A stretch of DNA of 64,000 bases from Bubalus kerabau (lineage: Eukaryota; Chordata; Mammalia; Artiodactyla; Bovidae), in assembly GCF_029407905.1 (NCBI RefSeq), contig NC_073634.1, positions 29,711,501 to 29,775,500 on the forward strand, in the 5' to 3' direction. A model generated the notes under the pieces. The model was given only the letters and a program-made list of their open reading frames with translations, had not been told where the DNA came from and did not search any database. The translations under genes and the position numbers were made by a program. Shown here piece by piece: positions 47,096 to 59,634 of this stretch; position 1 is the stretch's first letter; each line of letters opens with the position of its first letter.

Positions 47096-50000
47096 ATGGG
47101 ATCATCATTATCAATAGTTACCTTAAATGTAAATGGGCTAAACGCCTCAACCAAAAGACAATCCTGGCTGAATGGCTACAAAAATAAGACCCATATATAT
47201 GCTGTCTACAAGAGACCCACCTCAGACCAAGGGACACATACAGACTGAAAGTGAAGGGCTGGAAAAAGATATTTCCTGCAAATGGAGACCAAAAGAAAGC
47301 AGGAGTAGCAATACTCATATGGGATAAAATAGACTTTGAAATAAAGGCCATGAAAAGAGACAAAGAAGGACACTACATAATGATCAAAGGATCAATCCAA
47401 GAAAAAGATAAAACAATTATAAATATATATGCACCCAACATCAGAGCACCACAATATGTAAGGCAAATGTTAACAAATATGAAAGGGGAAATTAACAGTG
47501 ACACAATAGTGGGAGATTTTAATACCCTACTCACACCTATGGATAGATCAACCAAACAGGAAATTAGCAAGGGAGCACAAACTTTAAATGATACAATGGA
47601 CCAGTCAGACCTAATTGATATCTATAGGACATTTCACTCCAAAACAATGAATTTCACCTTTTTTTCAAGTGCACACAGCACATTCTCCAGGATAGACCAC
47701 ATCCTGGGCCATAAATCTAGCCTTGGTAAATTAAAAAAATTGAAATCATTTCAAGCATCTTTTCTAATCACAATGTGGTAAGACTTGAATGTCAACTATA
47801 CAGAGGCTAAACAACATGCTTCTGAGTAACCAACAAATCACAGAAGAAATCAAAAAAGAAATCAAAATGTGCATAGAAACAAATGAAAATGAAAACACAA
47901 TAACCCCAAACCTATGGGATTCAATAAGAGCAGTGCTAAGGGGAAAGTTCATAGCAATACAAGCTTACTTCAAGAAGCAAGAGAAAAATCAAATAAATAA
48001 CCTAACTTTACACATAAAGCAACTAGAAAAAGAAGAAATGAAGAACCCCAGGGTTAGTAGAAGGAAAGAAATTGTAAAAATTAGGGCAGAAATAAAGGAA
48101 AAATAAACAAAGTAGACTATAGCAAAAATCAACAAAACTAAAGGTTGGTTCTTTGAGAAGATAAATAAAATAGACAAGCCATTAGCCAGATTCTTCAAGA
48201 AAAAAGGGAGAAGAATCAAATCAACAAAATTAGAAATGAAAGCAGAGAAATCACAACAGATAACACAGAAATACAAAGGATTATAGGAGAGTACTATCAG
48301 TAACTATATGCCAATAAAATGGACAACTTGGAAGAAATGGACTAATTTTTAGAAAGGTATAACCTTCTAAAACTGAACCAGGAAGAAATAGAAAATCTTA
48401 ACAGACCCATCACAAGCATGGAAATCAAAACTGTAATAAAAAATCTTCCAGCAAACAAAAGCCCAGGAGCAGACGGCTTCACAGGTGAGTTCTACCAAAA
48501 ATTTAAAGACTAGCTAATACCTATCCTACTCAAACTCTTCCAGAAAATTGCATAGGAAGGTAAACTGCCAAACTCATTCTATGAGGCCACCATCACCCTA
48601 ATACCAAAACCAGACAAAGATGCCATGAAAAAAGAAAACTACAGGCCAAGATCACTGATGAACATAGATGCAAAAATCCTCAATAAAATTCTAGCAAACA
48701 GAATCCAACAACATATTAAAAAGATCATACATCATGACCAACTGGGCTTTATCCCAGGGATGCAAGGATTCCTCAATATTTGCAAATCAATCAATGTGAT
48801 ACACCACATTAACAAATTGAAAGATAAAAACCATATGATTATCTCAATAGATGCAGAGAAAGCCTTTGACAAAATTCAATACCATTTATGATAAAAAAAA
48901 AAAAAACCCAGAAAGCAGGCATAGAAGGAACATACCTCAGCATAATAAAAGCCATATATGATAAACCCACAGCAAACATTATCCACAATGGAGAAAAATT
49001 GAAAGCATTCCCCCTAAAGTCAGGAGCAAGACAAGGGTGCCACTCTCACCACTACTATTCAACATAGTTTTAGAAGTTTTAACCACAGCAATCAGAGAAG
49101 AAAAAGAAATAAAAAGAATCCAGATTGGAAAAGAAGAAGTAAAACTCTCACTGTTTGCAGATGACATGATCCTCTACATAGAAAACCCTAAAGACACCAG
49201 TGGAAAATTACTAGAGCTAATCAATGAATATAGTAAAGTTGCAGGATATAAAATTAACACAGAAATGCCTTGCATTCCTATACACTAATAATGAGAAAAC
49301 AGAAAGAGAAATTAAGGAAACAATTCCATTCACCATTGCAATGAAAAGAATAAAATACTTAGGAATAAATCTACCTAAAGAAACGAAAGCCCTATATATA
49401 GAAAACTATAAAATACTGATGAAATAAATCAAAGATGACACAAATAGATGGAGAAATATACCATGTTCATGCACCGGAAGAATCGATATAGTGAAAATGA
49501 GTATACTACCCAAAGCAATCTATAGATTCGATGCAATCCCTATCAAACTACCAATGGTATTTTTCACAGAACTAGAACAAATAATTTCACAATTTGTATG
49601 GAAATACAAAAAACCTCAAATAGCCAAAGCAATCCGGAGAAAGAAGAATGGAACTGGAGGAATCAACCTGCCTGACTTCAGACTATACTACAAAGCTACA
49701 GTCATTAAGACAGTATGATACTGGCACAAAGACAGAAATATAGATCAATGGAACAAAATAGAAAGCCCAGAGATAAATCCACACATTTATGGACACCTTA
49801 TCTTTGACAAAGGAGGCGAGAATATACAATAGAGAAAAGACAATCTCTTTAACAAGTGATGCTGGGAAAACTGGTCAGCCACCTGTAAAAGAATGAAACT
49901 AGAACACTTTCTAACACCATACAGAAAAATAAACTCAAAATGGATTAAAGATCTAAATGTAAGACCAGGAACTATAAAACTCCTAGAGGAAAACATAGGC

Positions 50001-50763
50001 AAAACACTCTCTGACATAAATCCTGCAGGATCCACTGACCCACCTCCCAGAGTAGTGGAAATAAAAGCAAAAATAAACAAATGGGACCTAATTAAACTTA
50101 AAGCTTTTGCACAATGAAGAAAACTATAAGCAAGGTGAAAAGACAACCTTCAGAGTGGGAGAAAAGAATAGCAAATGAAGCAACTGACAAAGAATTAATC
50201 AAAAATATACAAGCAGCTCCTGCAGCTCAATTCCAGAAAAATAAATGACCCAATCAAAAAATGGGCCAAAGAACTAAATAGACATTTCTCCAAAGAAGAC
50301 ATAGAGATGGCTAACAAACACATGAAAAGATGCTCAACATCAATCATTATCAGAGGATTATAAATCAAAACCACAATGAGGTATCATGCTGGTCAGAATG
50401 GCTGCTATCAAAAAGTCTACAAACAATAAATGCTGGGGAAGGTGTGGAGAAAAGGGAATCCCCTGTTGGTGGGAATGCAAACTAGTACAGCTACTATGGA
50501 CAAGTGTGGAGATTCCTTAAAAAACTGGAAATAGAACTGCCTTATGACCCAGCAATCCCACTGCTAGGCATACACACTGAGGAAACCAGAATTGAAAGAG
50601 ACACGTGTACTCCAATGTTCATCGCAGCACTGTTTATAATAGCCAGGACATGGAAGCAACCTAGATGTCCATCAGCAGATGAATGGATAAGAAAGCTGTG
50701 GTACATATACACAATGGAATATTACTCAGCCATTAAAAAGAATCATTTGAATCAGTTCTAATG
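47096..50763 (+). pseudogene. L1 ORF2 remnant (endonuclease/reverse transcriptase)
   Basis: ORF2p nicks target DNA and reverse transcribes L1 RNA there. Endonuclease: begins MGSSLSIVTLNVNGLN (47096 on), CCLQETHLR near 47200 (catalytic Glu motif), VGDFNTLLTPMDR near 47510 and SRIDHILG near 47690. [20 protein letters not shown] (48640), [12 protein letters not shown] (48845-48880) and FADD at 49153-49164, the catalytic box intact. The C-terminal region ends with [20 protein letters not shown] (about 50665-50725). At least six frame breaks are visible (for example near 47155, 47780, 48520 and 48890), so no full protein can be made. Confidence 0.92.
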
Positions 50764-51255
50764 AGGTGGATGAAACTGGAGCCTATTATACAGAGTGAAG
50801 TAAGTCAGAAAGAAAAACACCAATACAGTATATTAAAGCATATATATGGAATTTAGAAAGATGGTAACGATGACCCTATATGCGAGATAGCAAAAGAGAC
50901 ACAGATATAAAGAACAGACTTTTGGACTCTGTGGGAGAAGGAAAGGGTGGCATGATTTGAGAGAATAGCATTGAAACATGTATATTACCATATGTGAAAT
51001 AGATGACCAGTCCAAGTTCAATGCATGAAACAGGGCACTCAAAGCCAGTGCACTGGGACAACCCTGAGGGATGGGATGGGAGGGAGGTGGGAGGGGGGTT
51101 CAGGGTTGGGGACACATGTATACCCATGGCCGATTCATATCAGTATATAGCAAAAACCACTACAATATTGTAAAGTAATTAGCCTCCAATTAAAATAAGT
51201 AAATTAGTTAAAAAAAAAAAAAACAACCCAAAAAAAAACCTACATGATCTTCCCA

Positions 51256-51564
51256 TATGCCTAGCCTACTTAAGAGGACCTGCATCCATTAGTACTGGTT
51301 ATGTTGCTATTGGTGGTGGGATATGGGTAAAAACAATAACAAAGTATGTTTTTCATGTTCAAGTGGGAAGTGACATGGGTAAATCTATGGCTGACCTCTT
51401 GCATTTCCTAGTATAGGGTTGGTCAAGAGACCCCTTCCAAATGGTTTAACTTACTTACGTTCACTTAAATGTCAGTGATTGCTTAATGACAATGCCTTCA
51501 AACAATTTTTAAATCTATAAATTGGATCAGAGAAAGAAGTAAAAATTAAGTGTGAGTAATCAGG
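51256..51564. other. Unassigned sequence
   Basis: Unique sequence right of the L1 insertion. Nothing recognised. Confidence 0.5.
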
Positions 51565-51725
51565 CAATGTGGTATCTTGGAAAGAGCACTGGATTGGAGT
51601 ACAAAGATGTAGATGTAAAACTTTGTCACTGTCTTTCTGAGAGAACTTGGGAAAGTCACTTGACTTCTCTGGGTCTTTGTCTCTCTTCTTGAAAATGAAA
51701 CTACGACAAGATATGATCATCTCTA
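51565..51725 (+). mobile_element. MIR SINE
   Basis: 'ggaaagagcactggattgga', 'tgtcactgtctttctgagag', 'ttgggaaagtcacttgactt' and 'tctgggtctttgtctc' follow MIR order. The 3' end is lost. Confidence 0.75.
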
Positions 51726-51788
51726 TGATTGTCCTCATGATATATGAGGATTGTGTAATTTAATATTGCCTGAGCTTATACTTAATTT

Positions 51789-51985
51789 TGGGCTTTCCAG
51801 GTGGCTCATCGGTAAAGAATCCACCTGCCAGTGCAGGAGATGCAGGTTCAATCCCTGGGTCGGGAAGATCCCCTCAAGAAGAAGATGGCTACCCACTCCA
51901 GTATTCTTGCTGGGAAAATCCCATTGACAGAGGAGCCTGGCATGCTACAGTCCATGGGGTCTGTAAAGAATCAGACATGACTTAG
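51789..51985 (+). mobile_element. Bov-tA SINE
   Basis: Head 'gggctttccaggtggctcat', box B 'caggttcaatccctgggtc', Bov-A body and a 'tcagacatgactta' end. Confidence 0.93.
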
Positions 51986-52121
51986 AAAATAAATAACACA
52001 CTTACCTTACAAAAAAAAAAAGGAAGAAGAGAGAGCTAAACCTCAGGACTAAACAGATTCTAAAGCAGTTCTGAAGTTTGTGCAGTCACCTGGGGAGCTT
52101 TTAAAAACAAAACAACAGGGG

Positions 52122-52232
52122 AGCAAGGCTCAAGAGGGAGGTTATATACATGTATGGCTGATTTGCCATGTATGGCAGAAACCAACACAACACTGGAAAG
52201 CAATTTTCCCCTAATTAAAAATAAAATAAAAA
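52122..52232 (+). mobile_element. L1_BT 3' end, severely truncated
   Basis: 'tatacatgtatggctgattt', 'gcagaaaccaacacaacact' and 'ccctaattaaaaataaaa' match the last ~100 bp of the L1 at 51120-51210. Only the extreme 3' end was copied. Confidence 0.85.
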
Positions 52233-54494
52233 AGAAAACCTGATGCCTGGATCTTACCTCAGAAAATATGGCCTGGGTTTGTAATTTAAAAAACCCTCTC
52301 CAGGTGATTCTATGTTCAGCCAAAACTACAGTTTTAAAAGATCTCCCCACTGTCTTATTAATAAGTGATCAAGTCCTAGTAATTCCACAAGTATTACTGT
52401 TTTGACCCTAGGAATAAATAGGAGGACTGAATTCTCAAAAGTTGATGATGCGATTTCTGCTGTCTACACACAGAGGTATAAGAATTTGCCTTACAATATT
52501 GTGTTGTCATTCCACAACATGTGTTTGTGTGTGAGTGCGTGCATGGGTATATGTAGCCCATAAATCTGTTGGGTAAATTAGATGGAGCTAAAAGGGAATT
52601 GAGGATTACAAATTATCTCTACCGGCTGTTGAATATTTCATGTCAATTAAACATTTGCAAAAACCAAGTATAGTATTATGATCCACTTGTAACCATTATG
52701 AGACTGGCACATCTCCATACAGCAAGAGTCATTGCTGAGGCTACTGTACTACTCTGGCATGAATTATAGTAAATTGGGGTCCCCCTGGACATAATGAACA
52801 GTAATATAATTTTGTAGTTATTCTCCTAGTGTGATGAAGCAGCCAGGCAAATTGAGTTTCTAGATAAATTTTGACATATGGGTCTTATTCCTCAAGAAAA
52901 AGAGCTATTGTTGCTCTGGCTTTGTTCCAGAATTCTGCAGAAATCCACATTGTAGCTTATTGTTGCATTACAAAAAGGTACTACAAGTATTTTTTTTTTT
53001 TTTTTTAATAAAAAAGAACAAATTGCTAAGTTCAATTAGTCCTTTGGGGCAGAATTTGGAATTTCTTTCCAGTCTATGTGCTGGACCCTATGTAAGCTAT
53101 TGTTTGACTCACATAGGGGCAGTCCTAAAGACCTATGCACTACAAGGCCCCTGTAGGGGCTTCTAGTTGATGGTGGAAGGATCAAGCAACCATCTTCTCC
53201 ACAGCAGTGAAATATGATGTTACCGTGATTTAAAAAAAAAAAAAAAACAACCATAGGAAAGGAGGTTAAGAAGTTGTGGCGAATCAAAACAAATCTAGGC
53301 CTTTGAACTGACAATCTGAGAAATGTATTTAATGTTGATGAGGAGATGCAGTTTGAGAAGTTATATAAGAATGATCAGGTAAGGGTGCTTTGAACTGAAA
53401 CAGTTTAAGGCAAACAGAAAGCATGCATGTTAAAACATCACAGTTGATACTGCCCTCCATGCTTATAACAAGGATTGATGTAAATGTATATTCAAGAATG
53501 GGGCCCTGATTTGTAAATAATTCTCAGGGAGACAAGATTACCGCTAGGATTAAACACTTAGTGATAGCAGAAAGCAGAATTGGAATGTCACTATATAGCC
53601 ACAGTCTATAAGGAAGCTTAAGGGAGAAGGATAGCTACCGTGGGAACCAGTATTCCAGAAGTAAATTTACCAGAAGTAAATTCTGCTTGGGAGAGTTACC
53701 ACTAGACCAGAAAGATTCCAGTGTGGGTCTGTAAAGAGTGTCAAATCTATGGTTCTCAGTATGGAATTATTAGGATGATTTAATGGAAGAACAGAAATTT
53801 TCCTGCAGCTCTTTTAGTAGTACTGGCTCAGCCTTTGAGTTGTCCAAAGGACTCTCCGATTGTCCTAACTGACATTAATTCAGCCCTTCCGTAAGGCTTG
53901 TGTGACATATGCAATGCAACCATCAGTCAGTGGCATATTAAAATGCTCTCCACAGGACCACAGAGCTGTGGGTGACCTCTGCACGGACCCTATGTCTGTT
54001 GAGCAAGAATACTCATATTTCTGCACTGCACGGAGCAACAGCTATCAAATGTGATGGAAAAATTATGTTCATTCTGGAGAGTCTTGAAATGTTTCCGTTC
54101 TCACACCAATCCTTTCTCATAAAGTCAGAGAAGGGATACATGCGTGTACACACACACACACAGAGTTTTGAGTAACATTGTCTAGGCGAGTATACTGATG
54201 AAAATGGGGTCCCTTTTGGATGAAGCTCAATTTAGGGCTCAGCTTGTTTTCTGGAAGGAAAAGATTGCTATTAGGCAGAGACAGATGTGGGAGGGATGAG
54301 AATTGAAAGAAGATAAAAAGAGATGCTTTCCTGGGTCAAGTTTCTTCTGTAGTTAAGTCTACTGTTTTGGCACAACCCTGCTTGTACAACTTTTGGCAGA
54401 ATACAGAATTAGGGAGCCAAGCCAGGCATTAACTTCAACAGCACAGCCTAGAAGCTGGTTTCAGTGTTGATGTTCACTGCTTTCCACAGATCTA
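52233..54494. other. Repeat-poor stretch
   Basis: About 2.2 kb of unique sequence. T and A homopolymers at 52990-53006 and 53233-53247 and a CA run at 54149-54161 are the only simple repeats. No gene recognised. Confidence 0.45.
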
Positions 54495-55270
54495 GAATTA
54501 TTCATTTACTGAGTGCTTACTTAGCCCTGGAGAAACTGGTGAATGAGACAAAATACTATTCCTGCCCTCATGTAGTAGTTTACAAGAAAGCCCTGGAGAG
54601 GTTAATTGTTTACTTGCAAGTGTGATAAAAGTTGCTGTTAGAATTTATAATAAGGAGATCCAACTTTGCTATGGTGGGCCTAGGATGGTTAAAGAATGCA
54701 ATCCCTGTATGACTGATTCATTTTGCTATATAGTAGAAACTAACATAACATTATAAAGCAATTTATACTTCAATAAAAATTAATTTTTTAAAAAAGCATA
54801 AACTTAAATGATACACTAGCAAGAGTGGGACATAATGTTCTAGACAGCTGGCAGAGCACTTGCAAAGTCTCTGAGATAGCAAGTAGCTTGGTACTGAAGA
54901 AACTAAAAACCTAAAAAGGCAAACTTGGCTGGAGCAGGTAAGCAAACCAGAAGAGGAATGAGAAAGAACTAGACTTTGTAGAACCTCATGGGCCACATGG
55001 CAGGGGTTTTGGCCTTTATCCTAAAAACAATAAGAAGGCATTGAAGTTGCAAAGCTGGGGGGACGACCTGCACAGCCTGGTACTTTTAAAGAACCATCTG
55101 GTTACAGAGTGCACAAAGGACCAGACCAGGCCGGAACACAATGTGGATTCTGAGAGCTCTGGAGGGAGGCTACTGCTGAAGCCCAGAACAGAGAACTGCA
55201 ACCAGGGAGGGAAAGGAGTGGAAGCATTCAGGGTACATTTAGACGGTGCAATGGTCAAGTCTCGGCTTAG
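54495..55270 (-). mobile_element. L2 LINE 3' region (antisense), split by an L1 end
   Basis: Antisense L2 landmarks in order: 'catttactgagtgcttactt', 'attcctgccctcatgtagta', then after the L1 fragment 'cttggctggagcaggtaagc' and 'cctcatgggccacatggcag gggttttggcctttatccta' (54985-55024). Frame capacity is lost. Confidence 0.7.
54691..54795 (+). mobile_element. L1 3' end inserted in L2
   Basis: 'gactgattcattttgctata', 'gaaactaacataacattata', 'gcaatttatacttcaataaa' then an A/T-rich tail: the terminal ~100 bp of an artiodactyl L1. Confidence 0.82.
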
Positions 55271-58064
55271 ATACAGTGATTGTGGTTGAAATGTCAGTCT
55301 TTGGGACAGTCTCAGAATTTCATTTGGCTGTCTTATCTTGGTTTTTGGATTGTTTAGATTAATTCTATTACAGAGCCCCAAACTAAGTATGTATTCTGGG
55401 AAACTCTGCCTCATGAATAAAAATCACACTCTCCTGTGATTTCTAGTCATAGAACAATTGTACCCAGAGACAACTCAATAGGAAAAGTACTAATAACTGG
55501 TGATAATATCATCTCACAGCCTCAAAATAAATGTTTTTCATTTTCAAAAGTTCTAAGTTCAGTTACTTTCAATATTTCTGCTTACATGGTAAAGGGCTAT
55601 AAATCAAGATGCAAATATCAGAAGTTTCTTACAGCTTATCGTAGGAATGGTGATTTTCTTGGAGTATCTCACTAATTTCACATATGTAATCCAATGGAAT
55701 ATATTCATTTCAAATTATTTTGAGTCACTTTGATTTTTCTCCCTACTTTAAAAATGAGCTTGATTTAATTATTTTGCATTGCCAATCTGTGTACTATTAC
55801 TATTATTACTCTTCCTCAGTAGTTCTGTAAGATCCCTTCCAACTTGATATTCCATAATTTTCCTGCCTCTCTCATCCCATATCCTCTCTCAGTTTTCATC
55901 TCTCTCTCTCTTTTTGTGGAGATAGTGGCTGGCATGATAGATGTAGGTTAGAATATTCAAGGAGTGTAGTTACCGAGGGAAGCTGGGGCCCCGGTCATTG
56001 CCAACCCTCTTTCCTCAATTTCCTCTGTGCATTAGCTTCAAGTGCAGTCATTACTCATTTAGTCCTCAAATAAAATGCTTTTTGTTGCAATGACAGTTTT
56101 CCCCTGGTATAAGGCAAAATGGCAGATCAGTCTGATAATGTGAATTTTATAGCAATTGCCAGATTTTATTTGTGTGGAGAGTTTTTATAGTTATTGGGTA
56201 CTTTTTTTTTTAAGTTGCCATTTGGATCAAGGAGGATTTTATTTCTTAGCTAGGATTATTCCTTTATCTGATATTAAATTAGAAGTGGTTTTTGCCCTCT
56301 AAATACCAAATTCATAGAGATGCTACATAGTTAATTTTTTCCTTTTTAACTAGATTATCCCCATATCAGGTATTTCATAAAGCCAGGATAAATGTATTTG
56401 AGAGAAAATACCCATCTTATGAGTAACATTTCCCCCCAAATACAGTGAGGTCCACTTAAAGGTGTACCTGAAATAAAAATAATCCTAATGATAGATCTAA
56501 TGCACTCTGTCTTAGACCCACTGAATTCCTTTAAACTGTATTCAATATATGCCTGATTAATAAATAATCTTGTTAAACAAATAAAACCCCAGTGTGCCAA
56601 ATGGAGACATAAAAACAGTCATGATCTGACTTGTTATGGGAGAGTGATAGATGAATAAATCTACTGTGCAATTAATTTATGACTGAGCTATGATGAAATC
56701 CCAGTGGCAATGCTAAATCTGTTAGAGGAATAGATTTATCATCTTCTTTCAAACAATTGCATTCCAGGAATTTAACAAAATACTGTTAACTGAGTCTCCC
56801 CATTACAGAGATATCTATTCATTTACATGGGGGAAGACAGTTTTTCTGTGCAGTCAGAGCTAAATAACTGTTTATTATTATTGATACTAACCACAACAGG
56901 AGCAATCTATGATGGAAACTACTAATGCCGATAGCTGTTCTCATCTGCTTCTGATTTTTCAGACTTGATCAAAGTTGCCCAATTTTTAGATGCTTTGGTG
57001 TAAAAATTTTGTTTTTTAAAACTTTAAAAATAAACCAACAAAAATGGGCCACAGGCTCTTTTAAAAACAATCAGTGCTAGTGTATAATGTGATTCCACTT
57101 AGCTTGTGAATGCGCAAATTTGGGGACCGTGTTTAAAGAAGAACAACAGACTGGTAGGATATCAGAGTGTTGTTACATGTTGTAACTTCAAAAGACAGCC
57201 TACTGTATTTTAGTTCTATTGTATTTTTAGATATAAACTTATTAATAGAAAAAATAAAAGATAAAACGTTTTGAGCTAAAGGTTAGATAGTCTGAAGTTC
57301 ATGAATACTCAGAGCATGGTGACCAGGTTATAAGAGATTTTAGGATCCAAAAACAAAACCACATTTAATGCAATCTTTCTTCTGTTTTGGGGGAACTAGA
57401 GCTGATATTTTAAATCCAGTCCTTTTTACTAACATAATGGAATTTAAGAGATAACACTTGAATAAAAAGGTATCTTTGTATAGTGATACAGAAAGATGTA
57501 GTTTAACTAGAGGTTTATTTTGTTTCTTTTAGATAGAGAAATAAAGAATTAGTAGGGGTGAGGTGAAAGAGGAGAGAATTCCTTAAAACTTCAGGGAAGG
57601 AAGAAATTGTCCCATTGGGATAATATTTAAGGTCCACATTTTATTCATATTTTAATATGCTTTCAAATAAACACACACAGACCTAGGTCTATGCAAATAA
57701 AACTATAACATTATTCTGGTTTAAATCTAGTCTGCTCTTTTCACAGTTGATAAGCTAGGCATCATTTTTTTTAATTAATATAATATCTGTATGTCACAAT
57801 CCTGTGTATTCTCTTATAAACAAATAACTATTTTATAATTTCATTTAATTTGCACAATTGTTCATGATCAACATTAAACATATAGCATTGTTCTAAGGCC
57901 TTCTTCAATATGATACTAAGTATAAATAAGCAAAAAGAAATAGAAGTTATAGGTCTTGCAGAACTTATATTGAGATGACTTTAACATATGAAATAGATCA
58001 TTAGAACATTGTGTTTGACATGTGACTCTCTTATGACCTCTCCTCATGAATTATTGATAAATAC
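55271..58064. other. Long repeat-poor stretch
   Basis: About 2.8 kb with no recognisable interspersed repeat. The 56400-57000 portion in particular is balanced, non-repetitive sequence without microsatellites. No coding signature. A candidate for conserved noncoding DNA (inference). Confidence 0.45.
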
Positions 58065-58575
58065 TCTGCTATTTAAAAATATTTTTATTGTGATAAAATA
58101 TACATATTTTAGGCATATTTAAGTGTATAGTTCAGTTCATTAAGTATATTCACATTGTGTGCAACTATCAGCACCACCCATCCTCACCAGCACCACTTCC
58201 CATCCTTGGGAAGTTTCATCTTCCCAAACTGAAACTCCATATCCATTAAACTATAAATCGTCATTCCCCCTGCCCTTCAGTCATTGGCAACAACTATTCT
58301 ACTTTCTGTCTTTATGAATTCGACTACTCTTGATACTTCATATAAATGGAATCATATAATATTTTCTCTTTGTAACTGGCTTATTTCACTTAGCGTAATG
58401 TCTTAATAATCATGATGGTATGATCGTTCACACTCACCTAGAGCCAGACATCCTGGAATGTGAAGTCAAGCGGGCCTCAGGAAGCATCTTTACAAACAAA
58501 GCTAGTGGAGGTGATGGAATTCCAGTTGAGCTATTTCAAATCCTAAAAGATGATGCTGTGAAAGTGCTGCACTCA

Positions 58576-58797
58576 GTTCAGTTCAGTTCAGTCACTCAGT
58601 CGTGTCCAACTCTTTGCAACCCCATGAACCACAGCATGCCAGGCCTCCCTGTCCATCACCAACTCCTGGAGTTTACCCAAATTCATGTCCATTGAGTCAG
58701 TGATGCCATCTAACCATCTCATCCTCTGTCGTCCTCTTCTCCTCCTGCCTTCAATCTTTCCCAACATCAGGGTCTTTTCAAATGAGTCAGCTCTTCA
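58576..58797 (-). mobile_element. BovB 3'-end fragment inserted antisense into BovB
   Basis: (gttca)n start at 58576, then the antisense BovB 3' terminal ~220 bp (cactcagtcgtgtccaactc ... cttttcaaatgagtcagctc). The host BovB is cut in 'gtgctgcactca|atatg', with cactca repeated at 58570-58575 and 58798-58803. Confidence 0.9.
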
Positions 58798-59083
58798 CAC
58801 TCAATATGTCAGCAAATTTGGAAACCTCAGCAGTGGCCACAGGACTGGAAAAGGTCAGTGTTCATCCCAATACCAAAGAAAGGCAATGCTAAAGAATGCT
58901 CAAACTACCACACAATTGCACTCATCTCACATGCTAGTAAAGTAATGCTCATTCTCCAAGCCAGGCTTCAGCAATACGTGAACCATGAACTTCCTGATGT
59001 TCAAGCTGGTTTTAGAAAAGGCAGAGGAACCAGAGATCAAATTGCCAACATCTGCTGGATCATCCAAAAAGCAAGAGAGTTCC

Positions 59084-59634
59084 TCCCTTTCGATCCTTGC
59101 AGTTAGAGGAGCAAGGTCGTGAGGCAAGGAGTGGTAGGTTTGCAGCCGCCATTTCTTCCGCCTCAGGTCTCTGGATCTTTTGTAGAGCGTCCAACAGTGC
59201 TATGATGGGACAGAGCATCCGGAGGTTCACAACCTCAGTGGTTCGTCAGAGCCACTATGAGGAGGGTCCAGGGAAGAATATACCATTTTCAGTGGAAAAC
59301 AAGTGGAGATTACTAGCTATGATGACTTTGTTCTTTGGGTCCGGATTTGCTGCACCTTTCTTTATAGTAAGACACCAACTGCTTAAAAAGTAATCCATGA
59401 GACAGATAGGAAGAGGAGCATATTAAGAGGTGCAGTCTCTTAAAAGGATCAGTCCCTTGAATTCAGCATCCTAGATATGTTTGTAAATAAACTTATAGCA
59501 TAAATCCTTAATGCCTCTTCTCTGAAATATGGAACATGATAATTGAACATGTGTTTACATTTTGTTTGGGTAATATTGCATTATTAGTTTCTTAATTAAA
59601 TATGTATTTGATTTAGCTTGGAAAAAAAAAAAAA
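59084..59634 (+). pseudogene. COX7C: COX7C processed retrocopy inside BovB
   Basis: An intronless copy of cytochrome c oxidase subunit 7C mRNA. It starts with a pyrimidine-rich tccctttcgatccttgcag, as expected of a 5'-TOP-type transcript start, and has a ~118-bp 5' UTR, the 63-codon frame at 59202-59393, and a ~230-bp 3' UTR. AATAAA occurs near 59483 and ATTAAA near 59594, the latter just upstream of the A13 tail at 59622-59634. The flanking duplication gagagttcc lies at 59075-59083 and 59641-59649; the bases between tail and duplication (gagagg) extend it imperfectly. The target is the BovB RT codons for KAREFQKN. No promoter is carried along, so by default it is a retropseudogene, although the frame is intact. 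Confidence 0.95.
59202..59393 (+). CDS. Intact 63-codon COX7C-like frame in the retrocopy
   Basis: COX7C is a small nuclear-encoded subunit of mitochondrial respiratory complex IV with one transmembrane helix in the inner membrane. The frame here gives a transit peptide of 16 residues ([16 protein letters not shown]), then a mature part of 47 residues beginning [10 protein letters not shown], a helix around [18 protein letters not shown], and the C-terminal VRHQLLKK. The length equals the family's 63. Against the bovine precursor as I remember it, only residue 2 (Leu to Met) and residue 16 (Arg to Gln, next to the presequence cleavage site) differ; this needs checking. The frame is open upstream to 59097, but that part is 5' UTR. 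Whether it is transcribed is unknown; I start at 59202 by homology. Confidence 0.55.
   Translation: MMGQSIRRFTTSVVRQSHYEEGPGKNIPFSVENKWRLLAMMTLFFGSGFAAPFFIVRHQLLKK

Larger units (their letters stand above)
45139..51240 (+). mobile_element. L1_BT-type LINE-1, near full length, decayed
   Basis: Starts at ggggcggtccaaagatggtg, typical of a bovine L1 5' end. It has a ~980-bp GC-richer 5' UTR containing two ~146-bp tandem units (45311-45456, 45457-45600), ORF1 and ORF2 remnants, a 3' UTR from about 50764, and an A-rich tail (51210-51240). An imperfect 13-bp target duplication, catggtattccca (45126-45138) and catgatcttccca (51243-51255), 11 of 13 identical, supports one insertion into a MIR. Multiple stops and frameshifts mean it is no longer autonomous. 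Confidence 0.95.

Noticed and set aside
59097..59201. 35-codon N-terminal extension of the COX7C frame
   Set aside because: It corresponds to the 5' UTR of the source mRNA and has no counterpart in the COX7C protein; the open frame there is chance.
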